64,000 nucleotides of DNA from Henckelia pumila (GCF_033568475.1 NC_133122.1:143599402-143663401); one strand, 5' to 3'; positions 23,293 to 36,960 are shown, numbered from the stretch's first letter. A program made the numbers and translations. Notes: generated by a model from the letters alone, not told the origin.

Positions 23293-26188
23293 TGAAACGA
23301 CCATAACTCTATAATTATTAAATAAATAAATATGCGGAAATTTTTTTTTTTTATATAATTACTAAATAAAATATGTACATATATGCCCATACATGTATGC
23401 ACAGAATAAAAAGATTTAAAAATAAATAAATAAACAATTAAATACTTAAATAAAAATGCATTCTTTAAAATAAAATAAATATCTGAGTCAAACATTTAGT
23501 TAAAAAAACTGCATAAATAAAATGATTAAAATTTGCATGCACTGACAATAATCAATAAAATAGTCAAAACTCACAACCATTGAAAAATAATATAAAGTGT
23601 GTAACGTGCTGACATAATCAAAAACATGCATGTGACTCAGACATCTATCACGGTCACGGGGTCACTGCATGTCCGCTCATAAATCCTCGCCTCCGGTGGG
23701 TACAACATCACCCTCAACGTACTCACCTGCACCATACCAGTGTAGTGAGCCTAGAGGCCCAACATGCTAACATAACAAGGGTTTAAAATAATTTAAAACA
23801 ATTAAATACTAATACATACATATACATGAATGAGCATGCTTGAAAATTTCATAACATAACTTAACTTAAATAAACTTAAATAACATAATACATAACATTG
23901 TTGAGCAATTAATTTTCTAACATCGCATTGTTGTATCCGTAGTGTAACCTTAAATCATACATTAAATACTGATCAGCGTGGAAACCAACGTACGTGGCGG
24001 TGACGAATCACCTCTTAAATTGGCAGTAAACTGCCCTTCAATAGGTCACATATGGGGACGAATCCCCCTTAAATTGTCACACTACTTCAACTTCCAACAT
24101 AAAATATTTTATTATTGCTCAACCTTAAACATTTAATTATGCATAAAATTATTTCATGAATGCATGTACTTAAATAAAAATGTGTGTCCTTCATATATAT
24201 TTAATTTAAATTTCTTACTAACATATAAATATTAAAATAACTTCAATGCATAAAAATAATTAAATATATATTCAGGACACATGCAATTTTCTCATGGATT
24301 GTACTGGACTGCTGGCCCTAACACTCAAGCCCAATTACTTAAATCTGGCCCATTAACACTGAGACTGGCTCATTAACATACTTAAGCCCAATAAGATTAT
24401 TCTAAGCCCAATAAAATAATTTAAAGCCCATTAAAACATCCTAGGCCCAAAATAACTTAATCTGGCCCAATGGGCCCGAAAGCCCAAAGACTGGCCCAAT
24501 AATTTCCATGGGCCCCCAAGGCCCATAAAAATTAATGGACTCACTTAATTAAATTAATTAAGCCCAAAATAAATAAATTTGACTCAAAATAATTAAATGG
24601 AGCCCAATTAAATTTTGGGATTTAATTAGGCCCATTAAATACTTAATTAAACTTAAAACTTAAAAATAAAAATATCCGAGCCCGACGCACTTAACCCGGA
24701 CCCGGACCCAACTAACATAACCCATGACCCACTGACCCGACCCGGAACCCACAGCCCGACCCGGACCAGCTAGAAACCCTAGAACCCGAACCCCTCTCTT
24801 ATCCTTCTCCTCGGCCGCGAGCAGCAGCTTTCCGGGGCTGCTGCCGCCATGCTCCGGCCGTCCCCTGGACGGAGCACCACCACCTACCCCTAGCCCTCTT
24901 CAAGACGTTTCCAACAAGCTAAAAACCAGCCCAAACCGATCCCTAACGAAGGAGAACGAAGCAAAACCATCTATCCCTTAATCTGCTCGCGTCCTGCGCG
25001 CGACGCCGGACTTCCGACCATTCGGCCGCCCAGCTCCGGCCACCACTGGCCAGAACACAACTTGGATTACCTTCCCCTATGTCTTGTGGTTCTAACCCAA
25101 CTGGAATCAGTCTAAAACACGCCTTATGGACCGAGAACGACCCAATCTCCCAACATCGCTCAACCTGCACACCCTAGGACCTGTTCTGAACCAGCTCCTC
25201 TCCTGGCCATGCATGGCTCGAACCAGGCAAGCCATTCAATCCTAGGGACCCTAAGACATCACCCTAGACGTGGCCAGCAGCCCTGGATCGGCCCCTTCCT
25301 TAAAAACATGAGTATGCATCATGAACAAGCCAACACATGCAGAAAAACGTGAATAGTTCATTCAAAATCCAAAGTTTCTTACAAAAATCGAACAGGACAG
25401 TACATAATCTGATGCATACACACTCACACATATACCCACTGATATGGTCTTAAAAAGTGGAAGAAAACATGCCTTTCACCGATGCAAATAAAGAGCTAAG
25501 TGCGTAGGACGTTTCCGAGACGACGATTGGACGAAAACTTGACAAAACGATCGAAAGTTGGCTATGGAGGCTTGAAGGTTTCTGCTGAAAACGTGAGAAT
25601 GGGGTGGAAGGAGAAGGTGTCGGCTGATGGAGTTAGAGTAGGATAGGTTTTTGTTTTAAATTTTGATAATTAGGAATAATCTAGGATAATAACTAACATA
25701 AAATAATTAGGTAGATAATATAACATAAATATAAGATTTTAAACTTTTAAAAATACAAAATAATCTGATATAAAAGATAAATTCCGAAATATAAATTTAA
25801 GGGATTTTTAAACATTAATAAAAGTCATTAAAATGACTTATTTTGGCTAAAAATAAACTCCTAAATAAATATATAATTAAATACTATAATTTTCTTGACA
25901 AAATACCTTAAAATATTATTTTGAGGCTCATAAAACTCATAAAATATTTTTGGCTAAAAATATTTTGGTATCTCGTCCGTCCACGTTCCCGTCTACGCGA
26001 TCAAAATAATTAATTAAAATACTAAAAATCATAAAAATCACTAATTATGGGTTAAATGCTTAAAAATAAATTAAATCATGCACAAATAATTCACATAATT
26101 ATTTAACCCATAAATCTAAAATTTAAATAATTAAATATCTTAATTATGCATGCGGATTTACGTATTTAAAAAAATGCCGGGTGTTACA
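23293..26188 (-). repeat. 3' LTR of gypsy G
   Basis: It lies next to the polypurine tract (minus strand AAGGGGGGGAGAATTG before TGTAACACC). It includes a GC-rich block around 24700-25080 and AT-rich ends. Confidence 0.92.
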
Positions 26189-26212
26189 ATTCTCCCCCCC
26201 TTAAATTGAATT
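26189..26212 (-). other. Polypurine tract of gypsy G
   Basis: The minus strand reads TTTAAGGGGGGGAGAATTG immediately before the LTR. This is the standard chromovirus arrangement downstream of the integrase/chromodomain frame. Confidence 0.8.
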
Positions 26213-26233
26213 TCGTCCTCGAAATTAAAGTAC

Positions 26234-28087
26234 TTACCCGAACAACTCCGGGTAGCGAGTCCTCATGTCTGCCTCGGTCTCCCAAGTAGCTTCCTCCTCC
26301 GAGTGATTCAGCCACTGGACTCTGACCATCGGTATGACCCGCGTCCTAAGCCTCCGCTCCTCCCTTGCCAAGATCCGTACTGGTCTCTCCTCATACACTA
26401 GATCTGGTGGCAACTGTAAGGGCTCGAAATCCAACACATGCGACGGGTTGGAGACATATCTCCGAAGCATGGATACATGGAAAACGTTGTGCACTGCCGC
26501 TAGCCCTGGAGGTAGAGCTAAACGGTAGGCCAACGTGCCAACTCTCTCCAAGATCTCGAATGGCCCTATATACCTCGGATTAAGCTTGGCTCTCCGGACA
26601 AAACGCACTACTCCCTTCATAGGTGACACCTTCAGGAATACGTGATCACCTACAGCGAACTCCAAATCTCGTCGTCTGGCATCTGCATAACTCTTCTGCC
26701 GACTCTGAGCAGTCCTCATCCGATCCCGAATCTGAGTCACAATGTCAGCTGTCTGCTGCACAATCTCAGGACCCAGCAAAATCCGCTCACCAATCTCATC
26801 CCAATGCACAGGAGATCTACATCTCCTCCCATACAATGCTGCATAAGGAGCCATACCTATAGACGACTGAAAACTGTTGTTATAGGTAAACTCCACTAAT
26901 GGCAGTCTAGTCTCCCAAGAGCCCCGAAAATCAATGACACAAGCTCTCAGAAGATCCTCGGGAACCTGGATCACTCTCTCAGACTGACCATCTGTCTGGG
27001 GATGAAATGCTGTACTGAACAAAAGCCTAGTCCCCAAAGCCGTGTGCAGACTCTTCCAAAACGCAGATGTGAATCTCGGATCTCTGTCTGACACAATAGA
27101 CACTGGTATGCCATGCAGTCTAACAATCTCTCTGATGTAAAGCTCTGCATACTGTGTCAAAGAATAAGTAGTCCTTACCGGCAAGAAATGAGCTGACTTG
27201 GTGAGTCTATCCACAATCACCCAAATCGCTGTGCAACCTCTGGCACTCCTCGATAAGCCAACCACAAAGTCCATCGTAATATTCTCCCATTTCCACTTCG
27301 GAATAGGAAGAGGTCTAAGAAGTCCTGCTGGACGCTGATGCTCTGCCTTGACTTGCTGACAAGTCAAGCACTCTGACACCACTCTCCTGATGTCACTCTT
27401 CATCCCGGGCCACCAATACAATAGCTGCAAATATTTGTACATCTTCGTACTTCCGGGGTGAATGGAGTACGGAGATGTGTGAGCCTCTGCTAAAATATCA
27501 GCTCTCAACTGATCGACGTTCGGTACCCACATCCTACCACGGTACTGAACGATACCATCCTCCACTGTATACAAGAGATTACCTCTAGCCTCATCTCTCT
27601 GTCTCCATCGCTGCAACTCCTCATCAGTAGACTGTCCCTCTCTAATCCGATCTCGCAGAACTGGCTGCACCGTCAACACTGACAAGCTCGGTGCACGACC
27701 ACTCGGATAACACTCCAAGCCAAATCTCTGAATCTCGCTCTGTAGTGGAAACTGTACGGTCAAACATGATACCACTGACGACTTCCGACTCAAAGCATCG
27801 GCCACTACATTAGCTTTACCCGGATGGTAGCTAATGTCACAATCATAGTCCTTCACCAACTCCAACCATCTGCGCTGTCTCATGTTCAACTCCTTCTGTG
27901 TGAAGAAGTACTTGAGACTCTTATGGTCTGTGAAAATCTTGCACTTCTCGCCATACAGATAGTGCCTCCAGATTTTTAAAGCGAAAACCACTGCTGCCAA
28001 CTCCAAGTCATGCGTCGGATAATTCTGCTCATGAATCTTCAGCTGCCTCGACGCATACGCAATAACCTTACCACACTGCATAAGCAC
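26234..28087 (-). CDS. Gypsy G pol, RNase H - integrase - chromodomain part (open frame)
   Basis: An open frame of about 617 codons that begins inside RNase H; the apparent first codon is not a natural start. Visible order: RNase H ([20 protein letters not shown], then [13 protein letters not shown] and ADALSRKS), integrase zinc-binding [12 protein letters not shown]...CLTCQQVK, catalytic D in TMDFVVGL, D in [12 protein letters not shown] and E in [11 protein letters not shown]. An integrase C-terminal segment follows ([22 protein letters not shown]), then a chromodomain-like end ([19 protein letters not shown]). All three integrase acidic residues are present. It is separated from the upstream frames by a one-base deletion near 28100. 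Confidence 0.9.
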   Translation of the reverse strand: MLMQCGKVIAYASRQLKIHEQNYPTHDLELAAVVFALKIWRHYLYGEKCKIFTDHKSLKYFFTQKELNMRQRRWLELVKDYDCDISYHPGKANVVADALSRKSSVVSCLTVQFPLQSEIQRFGLECYPSGRAPSLSVLTVQPVLRDRIREGQSTDEELQRWRQRDEARGNLLYTVEDGIVQYRGRMWVPNVDQLRADILAEAHTSPYSIHPGSTKMYKYLQLLYWWPGMKSDIRRVVSECLTCQQVKAEHQRPAGLLRPLPIPKWKWENITMDFVVGLSRSARGCTAIWVIVDRLTKSAHFLPVRTTYSLTQYAELYIREIVRLHGIPVSIVSDRDPRFTSAFWKSLHTALGTRLLFSTAFHPQTDGQSERVIQVPEDLLRACVIDFRGSWETRLPLVEFTYNNSFQSSIGMAPYAALYGRRCRSPVHWDEIGERILLGPEIVQQTADIVTQIRDRMRTAQSRQKSYADARRRDLEFAVGDHVFLKVSPMKGVVRFVRRAKLNPRYIGPFEILERVGTLAYRLALPPGLAAVHNVFHVSMLRRYVSNPSHVLDFEPLQLPPDLVYEERPVRILAREERRLRTRVIPMVRVQWLNHSEEEATWETEADMRTRYPELFG

Positions 28088-28102
28088 TGCGCCTAAACTA
28101 GT

Positions 28103-29117
28103 TTAGACGCGTCGGTGTACACCACTAACTCCTCGTGTGGTACTGTCATCGCTAACACTGGTTGCAGTAGTGAGTGCTTCCTTCAGCTGATCGAAGCTCC
28201 TCTGACAGTCTGAACTCCAGATAAACTTCGCATTCTTCTTGGTTAAGGAAGTCAAGGGTACTGCAATAGAGGAAAAACCCTTGATGAACTTCCTATAATA
28301 CCCTGCCAAACCCAAGAAACTGCGAATCTCCGAAGCATTCTTCGGAATACCCCAATTCTGCACTGTCTCAACCTTCGACTGATCAACTGCAATCCCATCT
28401 CTCGAAATAATGTGGTCAAGAAATGCCACCTGCTCAAGCCAAAACTCGCACTTGCTGAACTTGGCATACAACCGATGCTCTCTCAAAGTCTGCAAGGCTG
28501 TCTGAAGATGCTGTCTATGCTCCTCGATGCTCCTAGAATAGATCAAAATATCATCAATAAAGACTATGATGAACTGATCTAGATACGGCTGAAAGACTCG
28601 GTTCATGAGATCCTTGAAAACCGCTGGAGCATTGGTCATCCCAAATGGCATCACTAAGAACTCGTAATGCCCATATCGTGTCCTGAAAGCAGTCTTGGAC
28701 ACATCTGTATCTCTAACACGCAACTGATGATAACCAGATCACAGATCGATCTTGGAGGACACTGAAGCTCCCTGCAACTGGTCAAATAAATCCTCTATCC
28801 TCTGCAGTGGATACTTGTTCTTCACTGTGACCCTGTTGAGTTTCTCGGTAATCGATGCACAATCTCATACTGCCATCCTTCTTCTTCACAAATAACACCG
28901 GAGCTCCCCATGGAGAAAAGCTAGGACGAACAAAGCCTTTCTCTAATAGCTCCTGAATCTGCTCCTTCAACTCTTTCATTTTGGTAGGAGCAAGTCTGTA
29001 CGGTGCCTTAGAGATAGGCACGGTGTCTGGCACTAACTCAATGCTGAACTCCACATCTCTCACTGGTGGAATTCCTGCAACATCCTCCGGAAAGACGTCC
29101 GAAAAATCACGAACCAC
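28103..29117 (-). pseudogene. Gypsy G reverse transcriptase, frameshifted and with one stop
   Basis: The N-terminal part ([14 protein letters not shown] ... [19 protein letters not shown]) is in one frame. A one-base insertion near 28838 shifts it. The remainder ([34 protein letters not shown] with the FIDD catalytic motif, [12 protein letters not shown]) is in another frame, preceded by a TGA near 28739 where the family has arginine (CGA to TGA type change). A second one-base insertion near 28165 precedes the RNase H start. The indels are in short homopolymers, so assembly error is possible for some. Confidence 0.88.
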
Positions 29118-29139
29118 CTCTATATCTGATAATGATCTG

Positions 29140-30195
29140 CTAGATGGTTCTGAGGCCGTGCCAATACTCGCTAGAAAAACCTCGGCAACTCCGTCTCAAC
29201 AACTTTCTCGCCTGAATAAGAGATATCACCTGAGGAGTACTACTGCTCTGAGATGCATAGAAAGTAAACGGGTCGCCTTCTGACGGTTTCACTGACACTA
29301 ACCTCCGACGAAAATCAATCGAAGCTCCATTGACTGTCAACCAGTCCATACCCAATATCAAATCAAATCTACTCAACGGCAAAACCACCACATCTGCGCG
29401 AATGGAGTGCCCCTGAAGCTCCAACTCCAGTTCTCGAATGACACTAGAGGTAGTAATAATCTGTCCTGATAGCATAGTGACATCATAACCACTGTTGGCA
29501 ATCTCAGGTGTGATGCCTATCCGTCTGATAAACTCTAGGGATATAAAAGAATGTGTAGCCCCTGAATCTAGCAACGCAAATGTGGAGTTTCCTCCTACTA
29601 GAATTCTCCCGATGATTAAGGAGGTATCTAGGTCTGCCTCCTCAGCCTGCATGACAAACACCCGCCCAGTGGTGTTCTTCTTCCTTGAGCAGTTGTATGC
29701 TCTATTCCCTAGCTCCTTGCAGTGGTAGCAAACGTTGGAACCGATCAAACACTGACCTGAGTGAGGCCTCTGACACTATGGGCACAAGGGAACTACTCCT
29801 GTCTTAGGGGCCCCGCCCCTCTGCTGCTGCTGCGGCTGGTGCCCCTAAGGCCTCTGCTGTTGTCCCTACTGATTCGGGCCCTTAGATGGCCCAGTAAACT
29901 GCTTCTTCGCAGAAGGCTGCGAAGATGGTCGATAAGCTCCTGGCTGGAACTGCCTCTTGCCTTGCTGTTACCTCTGCATCTCTCGTCTCCCTTCCTCAGA
30001 ACGCAATGCTCTGCTAAATGCCGCCTCGTAAGTAGTGACATCCAACATGCGAACGTCATGCTTGATGTCAGCCCGCAATCCACAAACTGTCTCAACTTTT
30101 CTGGTGCACTCAGCAAAAGAGGCACGAAGCGACACCCTCTCTCGAACTGGGTAATGTAATTCACCACATGTTTCTTTACGTAAATCGTCATGCAT
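29140..30195 (-). pseudogene. Gypsy G truncated gag and protease
   Basis: The 5' part is only the C-terminal end of gag: a FERGCRFVPLL-like block near 30150, then a block containing RMLDVTTYEAAFSRALRSEE, in different frames. A zinc knuckle follows (CYHCKELGNRAYNC) in which the expected histidine is asparagine. The protease is in frame at 29748-29140 with ALLDSGATHSFIS, an intact D-S-G site, and LILGMDWL. A one-base shift near 29185 in a poly-T separates it from reverse transcriptase. About the first 200 or more residues of gag are missing. Confidence 0.85.
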
Positions 30196-30329
30196 AACTA
30201 AGTGGTTTAAAATTAATGCTAACTTAAATCCTTAAAAAAAATAAATCATACTATAAACACTTAAAATTTACAGACCGGTAGCGTGGATTTCTGAGCTCGC
30301 ATAGCAATAATGACCCCTCCAAGGACCGT

Positions 30330-30342
30330 GCTCTGATACCAA
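30330..30342 (-). other. Primer-binding site of gypsy G (initiator tRNA-Met)
   Basis: On the minus strand the LTR ends GTCGTTTCA and is followed by G and TTGGTATCAGAGC, complementary to tRNA-Met except at the first base or two. Confidence 0.8.
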
Positions 30343-30343
30343 C

Positions 30344-33229
30344 TGAAACGACCCTAACTCTATAATTATTAAATAAATAAATATGCGGAAATTTTTTTTT
30401 TTATATAATTACTAAATAAAATATGTACATATATGCCCATACATGTATGCACAGAATAAAAAGATTTAAAAATAAATAAATAAATAAATAAACAATTAAA
30501 TACTTAAATAAAAATGCATTCTTTAAAATAAAATAAATATCTGAGTCAAACATTTAGTTAAAAAAACTGCATAAATAAAATGATTAAAATTTGCATGCAC
30601 TGACAATAATCAATAAAATAGTCAAAACTCACAACCACTGAAAAATAATATAAAGTGTGTAACGTGCTGACATAATAAAAAACATGCATGTGATTCAGAC
30701 ATCTATCACGGTCACGGGGTCACTGCATGTCCGCTCATACATCCTCGCCTCCGGTGGGTACAACATCACCCTCAACGTACTCACCTGCACCATACCAGTG
30801 TAGTGAGCCTAGAGGCCCAACATGCTAACATAACAAGGGTTTAAAATAATTTAAAACAATTAAATACTAATACATACATATACATGAATGAGCATGCTTG
30901 AAAATTTCATAACATAACTTAACTTAAATAAACTTAAATAACATAATACATAACATTGTTGAGCAATTAATTTTCTAACATCGCATGGTTGTATCCGTAG
31001 TGTAACCTTAAATCATACATTAAATACTGATCAGCGTGGAAACCAACGTACGTGGAGGTGACGAATCACCTCTTAAATTGGCAGTAAACTGCCCTTCAAT
31101 AGGTCACATATGGGGACGAATCCCCCTTAAATTGTCACACTACTTCAACTTCCAACATAAAATATTTTATTATTGCTCAACCGTAAACATTTAATTATGC
31201 ATAAAATTATTTCATGAATGCATGTACTTAAATAAAAATGTGTGTCCTTCATATATATTTAATTTAAATTTCTTACTAACATATAAATATTAAAATAACT
31301 TCAATGCATAAAAATAATTAAATATATATTCAGGACACAGGCAATTTTCTCATGGATTGTACTGGACTGCTGGCCCTAACACTCAAGCCCAATTACTTAA
31401 ATCTGGCCCATTAACACTGAGACTGGCCCATTAACATACTTAAGCCCAATAAGATTATTCTAAGCCCAATAAAATAATTTAAAGCCCATTAAAACATCCT
31501 AGGCCCAAAATAACTTAATCTGGCCCAAAGACTGGCCCAATAATTTCCATGGGCCCTCAAGGCCCATAAAAATTAATGGACTCACTTAATTAAATTAATT
31601 AAGCCCAAAATAAATAAATTTGACTCAAAATAATTAAATGGAGCCCAATTAAATTTTGGGATTTAATTAGGCCCATTAAATACTTAATTAAACTTAAAAC
31701 TTAAAAATAAAAATACCCGAGCCCGACGCACTTAACCCGGACCCGGACCCAACTAACATAACCCATGACCCACTGACCCGACCCGGAACCCACAGCCCGA
31801 CCCGGACCAGCTAGAAACCCTAGAACCCGAACCCCTCTCTTATCCTTCTCCTCAGCCACGAGCAGCAGCTTTCCGGGGCTGCTGCCGCCATGCTCCGGCC
31901 GTCCCCTGGCCGGAGCACCACCACCTACCCCTAGCCCTCTTCAAGACGTTTCCAACAAGCTAAAAACCAGCCCAAACCGATCCCTAACGAAGGAGAACGA
32001 AGCAAAACCATCTATCCCTTAATCTGCTCGCGTCCTGCGCGCGACGCCGGACTTCCGACCGTTCGGCCGCCAAGCTCCGGCCACCAATGGCCGGAGCACA
32101 ACTTGGATTACCTTCCCCTATGTCTTTTGGTTCTAACCCAACTGGAATCAGTCTAAAACACGTCTTATGGACCGAGAACGACCCAATCTCCCAACATCGC
32201 TCAACCTGCGCACCCTAGGACCTGTTCTGAACCAGCTCCTCTCCTGGCCATGCATGGCTCGAACCAGGCAACCCATTCAATCCTAGGGACCCTAAGACAT
32301 CACCCTAGACGTGGCCAGCAGCCCTGGATCGGTCCCTTCCTTAAAAACATGAGTATGCATCATGAACAAGCCAACACATGCAGAAAAACGTGAATAGTTC
32401 ATTCAAAATCCAAAGTTTCTTACAAAAATCGAACAGGACAGTACATAATCTGATGCATACACACTCACACGTATACCCACTGATATGGTCTTAAAAAATG
32501 GAAGAAAACATGCCTTTCACCGATGCAAATAAAGAGCTAAGTGCGTAGGACGTTTCCGAGACGACGATTGGACGAAAACTTGACAAAACGATCGAAAGTT
32601 GGCTATGGAGGCTTGAAGGTTTCTGCTGAAAACGTGAGAATGGGGTGGAAGGAGAAGGTGTCGGCTGATGGAGTTAGAGTAGGATAGGTTTTTGTTTTAA
32701 ATTTTGATAATTAGGAATAATCTAGGATAATAACTAACATAAAATAATTAGGTAGATAATATAACATAAATATAAGATTTTAAACTTTTAAAAATACAAA
32801 ATAATCTGATATAAAAGATAAATTCCGAAATATAAATTTAAGGGATTTTTAAACATTAATAAAAGTCATTAAAATGACTTATTTTGGCTAAAAATAAACT
32901 CCTAAATAAATATATAATTAAATACTATAATTTTCTTGACAAAATACCTTAAAATATTATTTTGAGGCTCATAAAACTCATAAAATATTTTTGGCTAAAA
33001 ATATTTTGGTATCTCGTCCGTCCACGTTCCCGTCTACGCGATCAAAATAATTAATTAAAATACTAAAAATCATAAAAATCACTAATTATGGGTTAAATGC
33101 TTAAAAATAAATTAAATCATGCACAAATAATTCACATAATTATTTAACCCATAAATCTAAAATTTAAATAATTAAATATCCTAATTATGCATGCGGATTT
33201 ACGTATTTAAAAAAATGCCGGGTGTTACA
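30344..33229 (-). repeat. 5' LTR of gypsy G
   Basis: 2886 bp, near-identical partner of 23293-26188. It starts on the plus strand TGAAACGACCCTAACTC and ends GGTGTTACA. Confidence 0.92.
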
Positions 33230-33234
33230 TAGTG

Positions 33235-34121
33235 CCTGCAAGAACCAATAGATTTTGGTTAGCGTACAGTACGGTCCCTTCATCCATATATCCCGATCGA
33301 ATCAACAACCATTGGTATATCGAGAGTCGTTCGAGATTCGATAACTATGCAATACATCTTGAAGATCAAATAGTGACATCGCATGTGTTACTAAGAAACC
33401 ATTTCTTAAAACACATCATGTACTCTGGCCAGAGATTCGTCACACTAATATCTCCTCACATCGCATAGGATATCCACACTCGCAAGTATGTGGTGAATCC
33501 TTGACAACAAAGCATCGACTCCTATATGTGTTGTAACTGTACCCAATCCTGACACCTGATGACCCCAATAGAGTCGGTAAACGAGTCAAAGCACAGTACT
33601 AGCATATAGAGTCTCAATGATGTTTCAAGTAGTAAGGACTAATGGTGTACAACCAAAACCGCGGACTTTATCCACTCGATAAGTGATAACCACTTGGAAT
33701 GTCCGGATAGGGTAGTTCGATCATTCATCGTATGAATATCCATTTGCATGCTTCGAACATCTCTATGTTCCTTACCAATGAAACGTGGTACTCTGCATCG
33801 CAAATGCTAGTCTCAAACTCGAGCGATCCTTATCCTTATTATCGGACGGCTCAATCGACTAGGAACAGTTTAGAATATACAGTGACTATAAGATGTGTTT
33901 CATGATAGACATCTCCATGTTCTACCATATCTTACATACACTATAGTATATTCAAGGTCTTTATCAAAACAACAATAGTATATCACAATATAACAATATG
34001 AAGAAAGATAAAGTCATTGCCATTAATAAAAGTGTAAATCATATTAAACAAAAGATTGTTTATACAAAGAGTCATCAAAGCCCTTAGCCACAAGTTGGCT
34101 CACCGGGCACCCACTCTTTCA
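33235..34121 (-). repeat. 5' LTR of copia A, upstream part
   Basis: It resumes after the TAGTG duplication and ends CACTCTTTCA at 34121. It is continuous in sequence with the part ending at 23292. Confidence 0.92.
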
Positions 34122-34439
34122 AATTTTGTCATTTTATAGTACAACGAGTTTACATTATATATTTCTGTACCTCTTTTGAATATTGGTACAAAATAATAAA
34201 AATATGGTACTAATATATGATACTCGAGCACTAATCGGTTTAGATCTGGCACAAAAGATAAGATTTTGAGTATAAAATATAAACATATTTATTAAAATCA
34301 ACACATATAACTTATGTTTGATTACTCAAAAATCATATATTTTTACGAGTTCTAAGAAATTTAGTGTTCAAATATCATATATCAGTATTATATTTCCAGT
34401 TTTTTGTAACGATTTTCATCCAAAAATGTCATAAATATC
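34122..34439. repeat. Duplicated host segment, middle piece
   Basis: Host DNA between copia A and copia C. Its first part (TTTTGTCATTTTATAGTACA ... CCTCTTTTGAAT) matches 59297-59352. The later part has no counterpart in the second copy. Confidence 0.75.
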
Positions 34440-34990
34440 TGTTAAAGTATGCTTCTATCAGATTAAATGGGAATAGAGAAGAGATCGAATCGAATAGTAC
34501 AGATCTGATGAGCTCGGTGATCAGATGAGTTCATGGACAGATCGTATACTGGGATCAGATCGATGTGATGGTCAGACGAGTCTTCGGATGAGTTCATGCA
34601 GATAGATTGCTCGAGTATTGTGACTTGGTTAGAAGTCAGATGAAGTGTCCAAGAAGCTATACGCTTGCAGGCAGATCGATGCAGATCGAAATACAAGGGC
34701 AAATCAAACTGATGAATGAAGACTTATCGGGTTGGACCATGTTGACTTTATACTTGGGTCATAAGTTACTGTTGACCTAAAGCCCAAGATGAAAGTCGGT
34801 TTAATTTTCTATATAAGCAGATGGAAGATGGCCAAAACGATAAGGAAAAGAAGAACAGAAAATCAAATTCTTCAGAATATATTGAGAGAAGAAAAGAGAG
34901 ATTTCGGAGGAGAGAAACAAGCGAAGATTGTGACGGGAAGAATTCAAGTATCAAAAGCTTGAATTGAGTCTGTATCTAGCTTGAGAGTTT
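34440..34990 (+). repeat. 5' LTR of copia C, first part
   Basis: It contains a TATA-type promoter core CTATATAAG at 34809-34817. It is interrupted after ...GAGAGTTT by copia D and resumes at 43948. Confidence 0.9.
34809..34817 (+). promoter_or_regulatory. LTR TATA box of copia C
   Basis: CTATATAAG, conserved at 50471-50479 in the other LTR and at the same distance from the LTR start once nested DNA is removed. Confidence 0.65.
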
Positions 34991-36841
34991 TGAAAGAGTG
35001 GGTGCCCGGTGAGCCAACTTGTGGCTAAGGGCTTTTATGACTCTATGTATAAACAATCTTTTGTTTAATCTAATTTACACTTTTATAATTACATTTACTT
35101 TATCTTTTATCATATTATTATGTTGTGACATACTATAAGATGTTTAGATGAAGACCTTGAATATACTATAGTGTATGTAAGATGTGGTAGCACATGGGGA
35201 TGGCTATCATGAAACACATATTATAGTCACTGTATATTCTAAACAGTTCCTAGTCGATTGAGTCGTCCGTTAATAAGGATAAGGATCGCTCGAGATTGAG
35301 ACTAGCATTTGCGATGCCGAGTACCACGTTTCATTGATATGGAACATAGAGATGTTCAAAGCATGCAAATGGATATTCATATGATGAATGATCGAACTAC
35401 CCTATCCGGACTTTCCAAGTGGTTATCACTTATCGAGTGGATAAAGTCCGCGGTTTTGGTTGTACACCATTAGTCCTTACTACTTGAAACATCATTGAGA
35501 CTCTATATGCTAGTACTGTACTTTGACTCGTTTATCGACTCTATTGGGGTCATCAGGTGTCGGGATTGGGTACAGTTACGACACATATAGGAGTCGATGC
35601 TTTGTTGTCAAGGATTCACCACATACTTGTGAGTGTGGATATCCTATGCAATCTGAGGAGATATTAGTGTGACGAATCTCTGGCCAGAATACATGATGTG
35701 TTTTAGGTTACTTGGTTTCCTAGTAGCACATGCGATGTCACTATTTGATCTTCAAGATGCATTGCATAGTTATCGAATCTCGAACGACTCTCGATTTACC
35801 AATGGTTGTTGATTCGATCGGGATATATGGATGAAGGGACCGTACTGTACGCTAACCAAAATCTATTGGTTCTTGCAGGCACTATCAGTGATACCTAGGG
35901 AATCATGGGGCGATGTTGCTAGGCGCTCTTACCATGATTCGATGGGCAAGTCGGAAATTGTTGTTCCGAGTCACAAGGAGTTGTGAGCCCACGGCTAGCT
36001 GTATCCCTGAACCATTGAGGGTCACACAAGTAATTGATTTTTAATCCCCGTTGAGATAATTAAATTTAAAGAGTTAAATTTAGTGAATAAAGAAGTGGGA
36101 CTTCTTATTTAAAAGTAGAGGGAGTAAGATTTCCTAAAATGACATAGTGATGGACATTTTTGGAAACCACTGAATTCAGATTCAGAAAATTTATCTTGAC
36201 TTTAAAAGATGCAGAAATGGTTTCTGTGCACATTGGTGAAATTGGTTTATCAATCTGAGTCACGATGAATTTTATATTAATTTCTGAACATGCGGGCTTT
36301 GCTTGTCAGACTTGAACTTATGACTAATGGGCCCTAAGCTGTTAGCAGCCCACATTATAAATAAGTTATTGCAGTACAGAAATTACAGACAACTGGTCAC
36401 AAAATTTTCGATAACCCTAGTTTTTCTCTCTAGGTGTGGCCGCCCCCTCTCCTCTCTCTGTTAGAAAAATCCAGCCTGTGAATTTCGAATTTGCAGTCTG
36501 GTTTAACGGATCAAATCTGTTAATTTTCTCTTCGTAGAAACTTCTGATAGACTTTCTAGTGCAGTCTATCAGAGGGATTAAATTTCCGTTCGTGGACCTG
36601 ATTGAAGAAACGTTCGTTCATCAGTTCCTGGGATATACAACAAGAGCAGATTAATCTGTTGGTGTCCATAATCTCGCTTCGAGATTTTAAGGTAAAATTT
36701 ATATTGTTTAAATTTTATGTTATTAATTTTAATCGTAGGAATTTGATACCCATATGGAATCGTTCCATATAAAATTTTAAAACTTTCGCTGCACCGGGTA
36801 TCACTTTCTTTTTCGATCCGAAGAACGACCGTGTTCCAACA
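34991..36841 (+). repeat. 5' LTR of copia D
   Basis: 1851 bp; TATA-like TTATAAATAAG at about 36355-36365. It ends directly before the primer-binding site. Confidence 0.92.
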
Positions 36842-36842
36842 G

Positions 36843-36858
36843 TGGTATCAGAGCCAGG
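36843..36858 (+). other. Primer-binding site of copia D (initiator tRNA-Met)
   Basis: TGGTATCAGAGCCAGG, one base after the LTR end CAACA. Confidence 0.9.
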
Positions 36859-36960
36859 TTGTTCTCGGATTTTACGATTAAAATTTTATCGATTGTACAA
36901 AGCCTCGATTTTTCAGAAAAATAAAACGGAAAAGAAAAAAAAATTATTTTTGGGGCTGCC

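Larger units (their letters stand above)
23293..33229 (-). mobile_element. Ty3/gypsy element G (chromodomain-bearing, Tekay/Del-like), nested in copia A
   Basis: LTRs 23293-26188 and 30344-33229 (2896 and 2886 bp) start TGAAACGACC and end GTGTTACA on the plus strand as given, so on the element strand they read TGTAACACC to GTCGTTTCA. The TSD is TAGTG (23288-23292 and 33230-33234), perfect. Pol order PR-RT-RNase H-integrase with a C-terminal chromodomain-like segment places it in the chromovirus group. The internal region is only about 4.2 kb because most of gag is missing. The LTRs are nearly identical except for a few small indels (for example an 18-bp difference near 24470/31520). Confidence 0.93.
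14797..34121 (-). mobile_element. Ty1/copia element A, with gypsy G nested in its 5' LTR
   Basis: Minus-strand LTR retrotransposon. Order on its own strand: 5' LTR (34121-33235 plus 23292-22337, split by G), primer-binding site, long leader, gag-pol, purine-rich tract, 3' LTR (16637-14797). LTRs of 1841 and about 1843 bp start TGAAAGAGTGGG and end TTCTCCAACA. The flanks are AATTC (14792-14796) and AATTT (34122-34126), a TSD with one change. By eye the two LTRs differ at about 1% of positions, implying a fairly recent insertion. Without the nested gypsy it is about 9.4 kb. Confidence 0.93.
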
